Source: Hydrangea macrophylla
Taxonomy: Eukaryota > Streptophyta > Magnoliopsida > Cornales > Hydrangeaceae
Reading direction: 5' to 3'
Length of the DNA: 64,000 nucleotides
NCBI GenBank assembly: GCA_033977485.1
Contig: CM066998.1
Coordinates: 24,925,501 to 24,989,500 of the forward strand
This document shows, in pieces, positions 48,447-60,268 of the stretch; position 1 is the stretch's first letter, and each line of letters starts with the position of its first letter. Both the position numbers and the translations under genes were made by a program. Below the pieces are notes generated by a model. That model saw only the letters and a list, made by a program, of their open reading frames with translations, was not told where the DNA came from and searched no databases.

Positions 48447-51400
48447 GCCAGAATCGATTGTGAACAGAAACGGGTTAGTTTCTATCCGTCAGGGCGAGAA
48501 GAGTTTACTTTTCAGGGTAAGGGAGTGATCGTACCGCCGTATTTGATATCGGCAATTCAAGCAAGCAAGATGTTGAAGAAGGGTTGTTCGGGTTTCTTAT
48601 GTTCAATTGTCGACACGCGAGTTCTTGGACCACTAATAGAAAACATTTCAGTCGTTCGAGAATTTCCAGATGTTTTTCCCGATGAGTTACCCGACGTATT
48701 GATTGAGAGAGAGCTTGAGTTCACAATAGAAGTAGTACCAGGGTCACAACCGGTATCCAAAGCACCGTACCGAATGGCACCGATAGAGTTGAAAGAATTG
48801 AAAGTTCAGTTAGAAGAACTGTTGGAGAAGGGTTTTATTCGACCGAGTGTTTCGCCGTGGGGAGCACCAGTCTTGTTTGTGAAGAAGAAAGATGGAACAA
48901 TGCGTATGTGCATCGACTACCGGGAATTGAATAAGTTGACCGTCAAGAACAAGTATCCACTGCCGCGAATAGATGACTTATTTGATCAGTTACAAGGGGC
49001 TCAGGTATTTTCAAAGATTGACTTGAGATCCGGTTACCACCAGTTGAAAGTCAAAGAGGAAGATGTTGAGAAGACAGCTTTCAGGACTCGATATGGTCAC
49101 TTTGAATTTTTGGTTATGCCATTTGGAGTAACTAATGCACCAGCTGCTTTCATGGACTTGATGAACCGTGTCTTCAAGGATTATTTAGATGAGTTTGTTA
49201 TCGTGTTCATAGATGACATCCTAATCTACTCCAAAAGTGTTGAAGATCATGAGCATCATTTACGATTTGCTTTGCAACGATTACGTGAGAAGAGATTGTT
49301 TGGGAAATTGAAGAAGTGTGAGTTTTGGTTGACCGAGATAGCTTTCCTTGGACATATAGTATCGGCAAAGGGAATTTCTGTAGACCCTCAGAAGATAGAA
49401 GCAGTTACTAACTGGGCGAGACCAACGAATGTGACAGACATCAGAAGTTTCCTAGGATTAGCTGGGTATTATCGGAGATTTGTAAAAGATTTTTCGCGTA
49501 TAGCAATGCCGATGACGCAGTTAATGAGGAAAGATATTACTTTTGTTTGGAGTCCAGAATGTGAAGAAAGTTTTCAAGAGTTAAAGGGTCGACTAGTGAA
49601 AGCACCAATTTTAGCCGTTCCGTCAGGGACTGAAGGATTTATTATCTACAGTGATGCATCATATAGAGGTTTAGGTTGCGTTCTTATGCAAGGTGATAAA
49701 GTCATTGCGTATGCATCGAGACAACTTAGACCGCACGAGAAGAATTATCCAACACATGATCTAGAATTGGCCGCCGTGATTTTTGCATTGAAGATTTGGC
49801 GTCATTATCTATACGGGGAGAAATGTGAGATCTATACGGATCACAAAAGTTTGAAGTACTTGTTTACACAACGAGATTTGAACATGAGGCAAAGGAGATG
49901 GCTAGAGTTGATGAAGGACTATGATTTGTCGATCCAATATCATCCGGGCAAGGCGAATGTAGTCGCCGATGCTCTTAGTCGCAAAGTACCAACCAACACC
50001 GCATCAGATTTGACTTCTCAGAAAGAACTGATACGAGATATGGAGAATTTGGAGCTTGAAGTAATACCGAGGATTGAAAGTGGTTTTATGTCGACGATAG
50101 TGGCACAACCACTCTTGATTCATGAGATCGCAGAAAAACAACTTCAAGACGTGGCTTTGAAGAAGATTTGTGATGAGATTCCAATGGGCAAACAACCGGG
50201 ATTCACGTTTGAGAACGATGTGTTGAGATTGAGGGGTAGAATTTGTGTACCTAGTGAGAAAGAGTTGAAGCAGAACATCCTAGAGGAAGCACACAACACA
50301 AAGTATACCGTTCACCCGGGAAGCACCAAGATGTATAGGGACTTGAGACATGTTTATTGGTGGCCGGGAATGAAGAGAGAGATAGCACGTTACGTTTCGC
50401 GTTGTACTAGTTGTCAGCAAGTAAAGGCCGAACGCCAAGTACCCTCGGGATTATTACAACCGTTACCGATAGCCGAGTGGAAATGGGAACACATAACAAT
50501 GGACTTTGTTAGTGGGTTTCCGAGATCGAAGAGATCGAATACTATTATTTGGGTGATTGTTGACCGTTTGACGAAGTCGTCGCACTTCCTACCACTTCGA
50601 ACAACTAAGCCGATGACGTTAGCTAAGTTGTATATTCGCGAAATTGTGAGACTACATGGTATCCCAGTTTCTATCGTTTCGGATAGGGATAGTAGTTTTA
50701 CATCGAAGTTTTGGAGAGCCTTGCAAGAAGCAATGGGTACCAAATTGCACTTTAGTACAGCTTTTCATCCTCAGACCGATGGTCAATCAGAGAAAGTAAT
50801 CCAAATTTTGGAAGACATGCTTAGGCTATGTGTACTTGCTTTTCAGGGTGATTGGGAAGACCATTTACCGTTAATTGAGTTCGCATATAATAACAGTTTT
50901 CAGTCGAGTATTGGGATGGCTCCTTATGAAGCTTTATATGGTCGTGTATGTCGTTCACCGATTAGTTGGACAGAGGTGGGAGAAAGAAAGATTGAAGGAC
51001 CGAAAATTGTACAAGAGACGACGGATAAGATAAAGGTAATTAGACAACGGTTACTGACAGCCCAGAGTAGGTATAAGAGTTATGCCGACAAGCGCAGACG
51101 ACCGTTGGAATTTGATGTGGGAGACTTGGTGTATTTGAAGGTGTCACCTTCAAAGAGGATTACTAGATTTGGGAGATACGGGAAACTCAACCCGAGGTAT
51201 GTAGGACCTTTTGAAATCATTGGAAAGGTTGGACCCGTAGCTTATCGTTTGAACTTGCCGAGCGAGTATGCTCAAGTTCATAACGTGTTCCATGTATCGT
51301 TGTTACGCAAACAATTAGTGGAAGATAGAGATCAAGTGATGACTCCGACATCGAATGAGATTCAGAGTGATTTAACGTATGTTGCGTATCCGGTAGAGAT

Positions 51401-51542
51401 ATTGGATCGAAAGGATCAAGTCTTACGAAATAAAGTACTAGCGAAAGTGAAAGTGTTATGGCGTAGCCAAACTACGGAAGAGATGACGTGGGAGATAGAA
51501 GATGAGATGCGTACTCAGTATCCACACCTTTTCGAGACATGA
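48447..51542 (+). CDS. pol: pol: reverse transcriptase, RNase H, integrase, chromodomain-like tail
   Basis: Same phase as the upstream frame; the first ATG-type start after the stop is near 48525. RT shows [26 protein letters not shown] and active site [10 protein letters not shown] near residue 230 of the frame from 48525. RNase H shows [15 protein letters not shown] and [16 protein letters not shown]. Integrase has the zinc region ending CTSCQQVK, then [20 protein letters not shown] and [10 protein letters not shown] for the catalytic D, D, E. The tail has [32 protein letters not shown] and a chromodomain-like [19 protein letters not shown] near the end, as in Tekay/Del elements. It copies the RNA to DNA and inserts it, probably with a bias to heterochromatin. 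No shifts or further stops in 1005 codons. Confidence 0.95.
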   Translation, partial: ARIDCEQKRVSFYPSGREEFTFQGKGVIVPPYLISAIQASKMLKKGCSGFLCSIVDTRVLGPLIENISVVREFPDVFPDELPDVLIERELEFTIEVVPGSQPVSKAPYRMAPIELKELKVQLEELLEKGFIRPSVSPWGAPVLFVKKKDGTMRMCIDYRELNKLTVKNKYPLPRIDDLFDQLQGAQVFSKIDLRSGYHQLKVKEEDVEKTAFRTRYGHFEFLVMPFGVTNAPAAFMDLMNRVFKDYLDEFVIVFIDDILIYSKSVEDHEHHLRFALQRLREKRLFGKLKKCEFWLTEIAFLGHIVSAKGISVDPQKIEAVTNWARPTNVTDIRSFLGLAGYYRRFVKDFSRIAMPMTQLMRKDITFVWSPECEESFQELKGRLVKAPILAVPSGTEGFIIYSDASYRGLGCVLMQGDKVIAYASRQLRPHEKNYPTHDLELAAVIFALKIWRHYLYGEKCEIYTDHKSLKYLFTQRDLNMRQRRWLELMKDYDLSIQYHPGKANVVADALSRKVPTNTASDLTSQKELIRDMENLELEVIPRIESGFMSTIVAQPLLIHEIAEKQLQDVALKKICDEIPMGKQPGFTFENDVLRLRGRICVPSEKELKQNILEEAHNTKYTVHPGSTKMYRDLRHVYWWPGMKREIARYVSRCTSCQQVKAERQVPSGLLQPLPIAEWKWEHITMDFVSGFPRSKRSNTIIWVIVDRLTKSSHFLPLRTTKPMTLAKLYIREIVRLHGIPVSIVSDRDSSFTSKFWRALQEAMGTKLHFSTAFHPQTDGQSEKVIQILEDMLRLCVLAFQGDWEDHLPLIEFAYNNSFQSSIGMAPYEALYGRVCRSPISWTEVGERKIEGPKIVQETTDKIKVIRQRLLTAQSRYKSYADKRRRPLEFDVGDLVYLKVSPSKRITRFGRYGKLNPRYVGPFEIIGKVGPVAYRLNLPSEYAQVHNVFHVSLLRKQLVEDRDQVMTPTSNEIQSDLTYVAYPVEILDRKDQVLRNKVLAKVKVLWRSQTTEEMTWEIEDEMRTQYPHLFET

Positions 51543-51570
51543 GGTATAAGTTTGGGGACAAACTTCTTTT

Positions 51571-51584
51571 AAGGGGGAGAGTAT
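51571..51584 (+). promoter_or_regulatory. polypurine tract of the young chromovirus
   Basis: aagggggagagtat directly before TATAACACCC of the 3' LTR. Confidence 0.8.
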
Positions 51585-53734
51585 TATAACACCCGTATTT
51601 GTGTTATAGCTTTTGCATTGCATTGTCATACATGATAATGTGTTGTGACGTGTCTTATGACACATGATTGAGTGAGTTTTGACTCACGAGTTGATTTGGG
51701 TGTCTGTATTAGAGAACCCATTGAAACTATGGTGATTAAAGATTTGTTGTTGTGAAGTCTCTCCGAGTATGAGACGGTCACTGTGGAACATTTAAATGTT
51801 TATATGAAAATAAATATTTATCTGTGTATTTCAATATCTGTATTATTTTCTGTTTTAGAATTTATTTTTGTTGTTAGATTTAGTATCCTGGTGAGGACGA
51901 ATGAACACGCTATTAATTTGGTAGGCTAATTAGCAACTTCGGAAACGTCATATAGAAATTCGCGTTTTAGCAACCAAACGAAACTTAGTCGAAAACTTTT
52001 ATAATTTTGAAGTTTTACTTATAAAGCTAAGAATAAGCTGTATAGAAAGTTTCAGAGACTGATTAGGAGTTTGGAAAACTCGTGGGGAGGTAAACGTAAT
52101 TCCCCGAGAGTGTTGCCTATATATAGATAGAGATGACTTAGATTTTTCATAAGTCTAAACCTAATTCCATAAAGAGGAGGCCAAAAGGGAGGCTAGAGGG
52201 AGATTTGATTGCTTAGAGCTTTGCGACGCCAAACGACGACCTTCTGTCAGTCTGTTTTCTCCCAGATTTCATATTCGAGCTCCTCGAGGTAAGAGCTTCG
52301 TTTTGATACCTATTAGGGCCTGTTTGGCTAAGTTTTCCGAAAAGTCTTTTTCTAGAATTTTTCATAAAAGTTGATAAATGGAATTCTGATCCATAGGAAT
52401 TGTGCTAGACGGACTTCTGCACGTTCTTTGTGCACGGGTTTTCTTTGGATCGTATTATAAGCACGTAGATCTGAGGTGAGTGATTCAACTATGTTTTGGA
52501 ATGATTTCTTGGCATGTATTCATGTTATGTTTGAATAGCATGTATTAATTCTTAGAGATATATTGTGTAGTTCATATTGGGCAATTATATTGATAAGTAG
52601 GCCCAATAGCACGGTGATATGTTTTGATTACCGCGAGCATGGTGATATGTATTTGAGCATGTTAAGTTGCTTATGTGGGTCAGAAGGAGCACGTGGTCAC
52701 CGTGCCATTTTGTGGAGCCGATAGAGTGGCATTAAGATCGCACGATTGTTTGTAGAATCGTGGGTCTTACCCTTTCGCGTGGACTTATTGGCGAGGAGTC
52801 GCGGATTGGGAATATGGACGGGCACGTGAGTCTCCGGCGACTAGTATGAAATGTAGAGATGTGAATACGGACATGTTTATCATTCATGTACATATGTTGA
52901 TTTATTCACTAAGCTTTAGCTTAAACAAATCGAAATATGTGTGGTTATTCAAATAACCATTGCAGGTATAAATGCTGGCGAGGAATCGCAGAAGTGAGTA
53001 CGTGGGTTGGGAGTTCGCTTGTGAGGCAACTTGAAAGATAATCTTGTAGTTTTGGAATAATAGAAATGTTGTAATAAGAATTTGGTTGTTTTAAACCATG
53101 TTTAATTTGGTATGTTAGGATGGATTTTGAACTGTTGTAATGGTTAGTAACATGTTGTAATTATGTTTGATAATGTTTTAATACAGCTAGAAGTACTTTA
53201 GACTGAGTTTGGTTTGAGTTTATTTCGAGTGGTTGATCTTTGGGGAAAGTTAGAAAGCTTTTAAACTTGAATTTCTGCAGATTGGGCTGCTGCCAGGGGA
53301 GCAGTCGACTGAGCAGTCGACTGAACCCCTGTGTCTGTTAGCTACTGCTTCTTATTTTAGCAAAAGCAGTCGACTGGACCCCTCAGCAGTCGACTGGACA
53401 CCGCCCTCAGTCGACTGGACCCCAGTCTCAGTCGACTGGAATTGACATTAAATCCCTGCCCACTCCCGTCGACTGAGCAGTCGACTGAGAAGTCGACTGG
53501 ACCCCCAGTATCAGTCGACTGGAATTGACATTTAAATCCCTGCCTACCTCCGTCGACTGAGCAGTCAACTGTGCAGTCGACTGAGCAGTCGACTGAACCT
53601 CTGGTTTTAAAATGTGTTTTGTTTTCCGCTGCGTGTGTTCTTCAAACCTAATTTTGGGAACGTTAATGAATTGGTTTAGCCTCGGTGGCGTGCCACGGGC
53701 TCCGGTTCCGCTATTGTGGGACCGGGCTATGACA
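51585..53734 (+). repeat. 3' LTR of the young chromovirus
   Basis: Same 2150-base length as the 5' LTR. Differences seen by eye: 44825, 44878, 45712, 46139, 46578, 46671 and 46739 relative to the 5' copy (positions approximate within a few bases). It ends CTATGACA followed by tccca. Confidence 0.93.
53301..53595. repeat. CAGTCGACTG array, 3' LTR copy
   Basis: Thirteen intact GTCGACTG sites at the same offsets as in the 5' LTR; one is gtcaactg. Confidence 0.92.
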
Positions 53735-53739
53735 TCCCA

Positions 53740-54059
53740 TTTGCAGCCACGCGATTGTAACTCAAAAATCTACATTTTGTATTTCTAAGAAAATCTTCCA
53801 AATCTAAAGTCTTCATTGTCAAAAATGGCATTTTCTCAGCTGCTTTTGTTATTCTCTTCACCAGAATCACTTTCCTTGGCTCCACTTCAACGAAATATAT
53901 TCTAATACCTATATAACAATGCAAAAATATTTTTTAGCATTAACACAATAAAAAGAACATTGTTATTAGAATGCACCTAAATGTAGAGACGTTGGGGATA
54001 AAAGTATGCATAAAGGACCATATAATACGCTATGAATATGCACTTTTCACCTCGAATCA
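53740..54059 (-). repeat. left LTR of the LARD-like element, piece 3
   Basis: Matches 59255-59574 and ends cgaatca. The next bases on the right read cacctcctaactag, giving a minus-strand AGGAGGTG polypurine-like tract beside the LTR. Confidence 0.85.
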
Positions 54060-55854
54060 CACCTCCTAACTAGCTCGTTGCTAGTCCCTAGCAATGAAGC
54101 GAACTACAACAATGTTTATTTGAACTCTAAAAATTGAAAACAAAATAAAGTAAAAATCCTAACTCACTTTCGCAGGAATTGCGATTGCATTTAGCGTATG
54201 CAATAAGCCTTTAAACCCCTAGGTTCCCCCTAGTAAACGAGTGTTGTCTCATGAGGGTTTGCAGCAAATCTACCCACAAAATTTATATTTATGGTAATGG
54301 TACTCATTTAAATGTTTTCAAGAAATTTCCCTCTCATTTATCAATATAGTTAAGCTCAACTATCTCATGAAAATCTCTAGTATGCCATAGCCATGCAACA
54401 CACACATTATAGTTAATCTACTATCAAAGTCATTAGAATATTCAATACCTATTAATCTTCAAGTGTGTGTGTGTGTGTGTGTGAATGGACAACCAAAATA
54501 CAAAACATTAATTTCAAAGTTTGAATAACCTAAGATTCTATCAAGACGTTCATTTTGATTCAACTCTTAGCAGGATCACACTCTCAAGATGAAATCACTC
54601 CGAATTAAGTGTAATAGCTATCACTAATGATATGGAAGCTATAAAGAGTAAATGTAAATAGAATCTAACGCTTCTTATATCTAAATAGAAAAATGGACAT
54701 TTCAGTGCACAAAGTCTCATGAAATGATACTTTTCACTAGAAGAGCGAGATACCATGGAGAACTCTCTCATTATCTTAACTTCAAATCCAATTTATTTAA
54801 AATCATCAGGACTTTGAAAAAGAGATATTCGATTAAAAAGAAAGAGGTTCATGATATTCAACTGGGTTAAAGGATGTGATTGGAATATCTACTATAACTT
54901 TTCAAACTTCCCCACATCTCCAATCTCTCTCTCTTCTTTTTCTCTTTTTTTTTTTCAGCTTGGATTATTTAAAAGAGAGTTTATTTTATTCTTTTATTCT
55001 TTTTATTATTATTATTATTATTATTTTTCTTTTGTAACAACTATTGGCACTTTTTTTTCCTTTTTCTTTGCTAACTTTCCTTTATTCACACAACCAAACT
55101 TCTTGTCAATGCAGCACATCCCAATCACACCTAGATAAAGAACTGAGGCTTGAACTCCTAATTTGGAGTTAGGTATAGACTTAAGGATTGTGAAGACAAG
55201 GCGATTATGGTAAGGCTCAAAGGGTGGAATAAAGGAATATCATAGAGGTATGCCAAGGCTGTATTATACATGTATGGTCAAAAGATGGCCTAAATCATCT
55301 TCTAAGTTAATAGGATAATTCATTTCAATAAATTCAAGAGCTCTAAATTTTGGTAAATCCTGAACATTCTCTTCTAGTGATCAGTCAAAATGAAGACGAA
55401 AAATGAGACTTTCAACGAAATAAAATGCTTTTCAAAAAATAAGAGTAATTTTATAAAACCCTCAAAAACAAAATAATGGAACAAAATCTCACTTGGGTTA
55501 TTAGTCTCCACTATAGTCTCTCAAGACACCTAAGCTATGCTTACTAATCCATTTTAGCTAAGTACAAGGTTGTCACAATGTGCTCATAGTTGTTTGAAGA
55601 TTAAAAAGATAAAATGTACTATAACTAAGATAGTAAACAAACTACCATAGTTCACATTCTAATAACATACAGAAAATAACACTAATGCATCATAACAAAC
55701 CACATTAACTAAGAGAGAAATACAAGAACCATTTTATTACATTAAATGATTAAAATTTTTAAAATTTTTTGCACTTTTAATTTATTGAGTTACATGTTGC
55801 TAAGCAGGTATATGACACTAAAGCACAACAAAAAGATATGAGGCATGCAATGAC

Positions 55855-55887
<33 letters not shown>

Positions 55888-56194
55888 CTAAAACTAAACA
55901 TTGTCCCCAATGCTCAAAACTAAGCACATGGACATGTAAAGTAAATCGAGAGAAGGAAGGATGTTACCTTGAGGCGTTAATATCTATTTTTTTTCAAGTT
56001 ACCTGTAAAATCATTAGTAACAACAAGGAAAAAAATAGAGAATGTAATACAACTACTCAGTAAATAAATTCGGTTAATCAAGATTTTTATCATAAAGTAA
56101 TAACCGAAATTTTTGAGGTTCTTCCCAGTGCAATAATTTAACAGTGAGAAGACTTTTGGGATCCTCATAAAAATGCAACTCTCCCCAACTAATG
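54060..56194 (-). other. LARD-like element interior, mostly non-coding
   Basis: About 2.1 kb. A (TG)n lies near 54466, T-rich runs near 54940-55030, and a C30 run at 55856-55885 (G30 on the element's sense strand) just beside text cattggggacaatg (minus). On the minus strand a codable segment continues from the ORF above through GELHFYEDPKSLL after a one-base shift near 56180. No replication domains. Confidence 0.65.
55856..55885 (-). repeat. C30 homopolymer (G30 in element sense)
   Basis: Thirty consecutive C on the plus strand, in the minus-strand element. Confidence 0.9.
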
Positions 56195-57043
56195 TCAGGA
56201 GGTCAGAGGAGATGATGCAAAACCTATGGCCTCTAAATTTTTGTGAACAATTATAAGAGGTATACCACACTTTTTAGGAATTATATGCAAAAAATGATCT
56301 TTGGTGTTGGTAGTTCCTATAATAGCCTCTATTTTAATACAAGGAGGTGGCCACGGTTCAATGAAAGGGGCACTGTCTAAGTAATGTTCTAATTTAGCAT
56401 CATTACCCTCCTCTTGTCCTATAATAGAATCCATGGAAATATGATCATTGGAATTGGAATTTTGTTCTATGCACATGGTTTTGGACTGGACCTGGATAAA
56501 GCTATCTATTTGAGCCTCAGTGTTAGTATTACTCAAGAAGGTCAAGCAGTCTAGAAGATTACTAGCTTCTTGTTGAATTTTAAGATTATCTAATGTGGGC
56601 CCAAATGTTTCTAAGTCCTCTCTCAAAGAATTTTGAAAAATAAAATTTTGTGAAGTACATGTGCTAGAATCCTTACCATTCTCTTCCACAACACATTCTA
56701 TTTGTTCAATATTAGGGTACACATGATTTTCAATCTCGGGATGAGAGTTTTGATTGATAGAGAGGATAGGTGATGGGCAACTCGGTGACACCACCTCTTT
56801 GGCCGAAAGAGGTGAGGGTTCATGAATATCACAAGAATCTAAATCAGATTTAGATTTTTTAGTTACGTCCTCCCTATGGTCACTATCAAAGGTAGGGTTA
56901 GAGTCAACAGGGGACTCATCTTTTCCTAATTGCGTGCACTCACCTAAACTCTTATTATTTTTTAAAACCTCATTCTCATCCTTGTAACTCTCCTCACTAT
57001 ATATGTTATCTATGGAGGAACTCTGGATAAAGAGATTGTGCAA
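56195..57043 (-). pseudogene. ORF of the LARD-like element, unknown function
   Basis: A 282-codon frame on the sense strand of the non-autonomous element. It is rich in Ser, Asp, Glu and Asn, with no zinc knuckle, protease or RT motif that I recognise. The C-terminus reads EPWPPPCIKIEAIIG and IPLIIVHKNLEA. The frame ends at a tga near 56195, but a neighbouring frame stays open and protein-like for about 40 codons (WGELHFYEDP, KLLHWEEPQKFRLLLYD), so a one-base indel is likely. Upstream, toward the primer site, the minus strand has degenerate YYQPQ-like repeats (57410-57660) that may belong to the same protein. Confidence 0.55.
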
Positions 57044-57919
57044 TTTTATCCAGGCACTGAAGGAGTTAATGTCATGGGGTTGTATATTGAGGAGAAGATG
57101 GTTCTACAACTTCATGTTCAATGGTTTGGTTCTGGAGTTCTTGTTGGGTTATCACTTTCTCGAGCGATTTATTAACCTCATTCGGTATTAACCCGTCATT
57201 GTCCTCTAATTCCATTCCATTGGTAGTGTCTTGAAATTTAGGTTGTAGTGTTGAAGGACTGGTACAGTCTTCTATAGTTTAGCTAGCATGTGGTTGTTGA
57301 TATCTAGCTTCTAATTTATCAATTGCCCTATCTGGCCTTTTCATTTCACTAAGCAATAATTTTAATATACCATTATCCTCAACTTGGTTATTCTCCTCAT
57401 TATTACTATATGAAGTTTCGCCCCATTGTGGTTGGTAGTAATTCCCATCCCATTATGTTTGTGAACAAGACTCGCCAAAGAGAAAATCTTGATATGTTTG
57501 GTAATCGTGGGAACTACTACTATATCCTACATTATTATTTTGGTTATATCCCTATTGCGGTTGATAGAACTCTCCATATGGAGGTTCTTGATATGTTTGA
57601 TAGCGTGAGGGACTAATACTATTGTTTTACTATTATGGTGGTTGGTAGCACTCAGGTTAATAGTGCACGTCATAGGTGGGTGCTTGCCAACTTGGGGGTT
57701 AACTATTTTGATTTTCAAGTGTGTACCTATTCATGATGTTTGTGTTGTATGGAGGGTAACATGGATAAGACATGTTTAACCAAAATTTTTTAAAAACAAT
57801 AGAATTTTTATTTATTTATTTTTTCTTGTGAGAGAAAAAGTCCTAAGGGTTTTTTTTTTTTTTTTTTGTAAAGAAAGAAAATTGGAAATAACTTAGTAAA
57901 ATCCTAACCTAGTTGCCTT
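57044..57919 (-). pseudogene. decayed Gln/Tyr-rich repeat region of the LARD-like ORF
   Basis: Minus-strand reading of 57410-57660 gives repeated GNYYQPQ, EFYQPQ and CYQPP segments about 100 bases apart with intervening stops. No intact frame. Located between the primer site and the 282-codon ORF. Confidence 0.45.
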
Positions 57920-57936
57920 CCCCGGCAACGACGCCA
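57920..57936 (-). promoter_or_regulatory. primer binding site, tRNA-Asp type
   Basis: Plus-strand ccccggcaacgacgcca equals the 3' end of plant tRNA-Asp (CCCCGGCAACGGCGCCA) with one mismatch. It lies six bases inside the right LTR, which fixes the element's orientation as minus. Confidence 0.85.
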
Positions 57937-57942
57937 AAATCT

Positions 57943-59574
57943 TGATACGACTAAAAAATTGTGTGCTCTTATGCAACACCCAAGTGTAGGAGATTGTGCA
58001 AGTAATACTGGATAAGTCTAGGTCGATCCCACAGGGAAGGAATAGAGAAGAATGTCTACTAAGTTATAACCTAAAGAAAAGGAAAAAGATGGATATACAG
58101 GTGGAGGTTTTAACGAATCCTAATTAATTAAATTAAACTAAATAACAAACTAAAGCATAAAGAAACATAACTAATTAAACAGATAAATTAAAGGTGTTAG
58201 AAACACGTGAATCCACATTGATCCTAACCATCTATCATGCATACTCATTAATATTCTATTGAGTTCATTCATCTTCAGTATTTCGTATTTTTCTAAAGAT
58301 AAAGAATCAATCGCTCTTTCATGACCGGGACTACATCATCACAGTTGATTTAAAATACTTAGAAGACGGTTTAAATTAAACAATGGCTATTACTTGCACT
58401 CTAAACGGTGTTAGCATTCAAAGTGGTTTTCAAAAGTCATTGAAGAAAATAGCCTCAAGGCTTTAAGTTCTAAAAACTGTTATGACAAACTGATCTTATA
58501 GGGACAATTTGATGAAAGATTTCTAAAACAGAAAGTCATGGAATACTTAAAAGAATCATATCAAGAATCAACATGTTCGATCGATTGAAGAGCTCTCGAT
58601 CGATCGGACAACATCATCCTTCAATCGATTGAAATTCCTTCGATCGCTTGACTATGACTCTGGTTCAATCGATCGAACGAAATACCTTCGATCGATCGAG
58701 CCCAGGTTTTCTAAAGATTACATGGCAGAGGCTGTGAATCAATGATTCATCACATATTCCCAACGTCTAAACTACGGAAACATGAATAAACAAGTACAAA
58801 AATAGCAAACTAAAGCAATCATAGCATCTTAACTAATAAACAATCAAATAAAGAAAAAGGAAAAGAAAAACCTGTAAAAATCCAAAATAAACTTGTAATA
58901 AACTTGAATCTTCAATAATCTTCAGTGTAACAATGGAAAAGATGAAGAAGAACAAGAATCTAACATATTCTACTCCTAATCTAACCCTAAAACTACCCTA
59001 AAACTGCTATTTTTTGCGTTCTGGAGCGTTCTACCTTCGTCTGCCATCAAAACGACTTATTTATAGGGTTCTTGCAGAGTTTACGCAACTTTTGGGTGAA
59101 AATAAAGTTCAATCGATCAAGCTTAGTTCGATTGATCGAACTCTCAATCGATTGAACTCTCCTCAAGCCCTTGAACTTCTCTGATTTTGACAGCTTTGCG
59201 CACTGATGGAAGAATGGCCATAACATTTCACTCGGACCTCGAATTGACCTCCGGTTTGCGGCCACGCGATCATATGCCAAAAATCTACATTTTGTATTTC
59301 TAGGAAAATCTTCCAAATTTGAAGTCTTCGTAAAAAATAGAGTTTTCTCAGCTGCTTCTGTTGTTCTCTTCACCATAATCACTTTCCTTAGCTCCACTTC
59401 AATGAAATACGTTCTAATACCTATAAAAACAATGCAAAAACATAGGTTTTAGCATTAAGACAATAAAAAGAACATTATTAATAGAATGCACCTAAATGTA
59501 GGGACGTTGGGGATAAAAATATGCATAAAGGACTATGTAATACTCTATGAATATGCACTTTTCATCTCGAATCA
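57943..59574 (-). repeat. right (5') LTR of the LARD-like element, 1632 bp
   Basis: Minus-strand start TGATTCGAGATG at 59574 and end ...CGTATCA at 57943. Minus-strand TATA ctataaataag near 59055-59066. CGATCGATCG-type palindromes lie at 58575-58700 and 59109-59160, the latter 45-100 bases upstream of the TATA. No gene; the 116-aa frame at 59047-59397 is chance. Confidence 0.9.
58575..58700. repeat. GATCGATCGA palindrome cluster, right LTR
   Basis: Dyads such as ctcgatcgatcgg, aatcgatcgaac and ttcgatcgatcgag at irregular spacing, with a smaller cluster at 59109-59160. Confidence 0.85.
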
Positions 59575-59617
59575 TTTCTTGACAAGGAAAGGGAAAATTT
59601 TCTCTTGTTATATGTCT

Positions 59618-60268
59618 TGTAATGCCTAGCCCATTCAACTCCTTAAACCTCAGGTGTTAAGGAGAGGGGAACTAAGGCCTTGTGAACTACACATGCAACA
59701 ACACATCTAAGCAATGTAGGATGACAACACACCCCCGCACATGTGGTAAAGGCACACACGTGGATTATGGAGATAGGGGACAAATGACGCTCTACTACCA
59801 CTTGTAAGGCCCAGCCCATTCAACTCCTTAAAAACCAGGTATTAAGAAGATAGGAACTAAAGCCTTATAAACCGCATAGACAACAACATATCTAAGCGAT
59901 GTAGGACGACAACACGCCCCCATGGCAAAGGCACACACATGGATTACGGAGATAGGGGACAAATAAGGCTCTGGTGCCAATTGTAAGGACCAGCCCATTC
60001 AGCTCCTTAAAACATAGGTATTAAGGAGAGGGGAACTAAGGCCTTATAAACCGCATAGGCAATGACACATCTCAGTGATGTGGGATGAAAACATACCCCT
60101 GCACGGCACACACATGGATTACGGAGATAGGGGACAAATAAGGCTCTGATACCACTTGTAAGGCCCATCCCATTCAACTGCTTAAAACCCAGGTGTTAAG
60201 GAGACAGGAACTAAAACCTTATAAACCACACAGAAAATAACACATCTAAGTGATGTAGGACGACAACA
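59618..60268 (-). mobile_element. tandem TRIM-like array, four 112-bp LTRs
   Basis: LTRs at 59618-59729, 59803-59914, 59982-60093 and 60157-60268, each exactly 112 bases. They read on the minus strand from TGTTGTCGTCC...(ACATCGC, TTATAAGG) to CTTACA or ATTACA. Between them are internal domains of 73, 67 and 63 bases. The right-hand domain has TGGTATCAGAGCC (minus strand, 60142-60154), an initiator tRNA-Met primer site, two bases from the LTR; the others are decayed at this site. This is the layout of a terminal-repeat retrotransposon in miniature multiplied by recombination. No matching 5-bp flanks seen. Confidence 0.8.

Larger units (their letters stand above)
44595..53734 (+). mobile_element. 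young Tekay/Del-type chromovirus, complete structure
   Basis: Two 2150-bp LTRs (44595-46744 and 51585-53734), target duplication tccca (44590-44594 and 53735-53739), initiator tRNA-Met primer site, full gag-pol with one in-frame stop, and a polypurine tract. The LTRs differ at about seven bases by eye (0.33 percent). With commonly used plant rates near 1e-8 per site per year this means an insertion of the order of 0.1-0.25 million years ago. It lies inside the left LTR of the LARD-like element. Confidence 0.95.
39987..59574 (-). mobile_element. non-autonomous LTR element (LARD-like), minus strand, nested-into
   Basis: LTR pairs: left 39987-54059 (in three pieces) and right 57943-59574, flanked by tttct at 39982-39986 and 59575-59579. 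On the minus strand the right LTR is 5', followed by a tRNA-Asp type primer site at 57920-57936. The interior (54060-57942) has no reverse transcriptase or integrase. LTRs differ by about 6 percent over the first 400 bases by eye, so it is much older than the chromovirus inside it. Confidence 0.88.

Noticed and set aside
46998..50743. Minus-strand frames of 60-140 residues under the young chromovirus
   Set aside because: They are antisense shadows of gag and pol.
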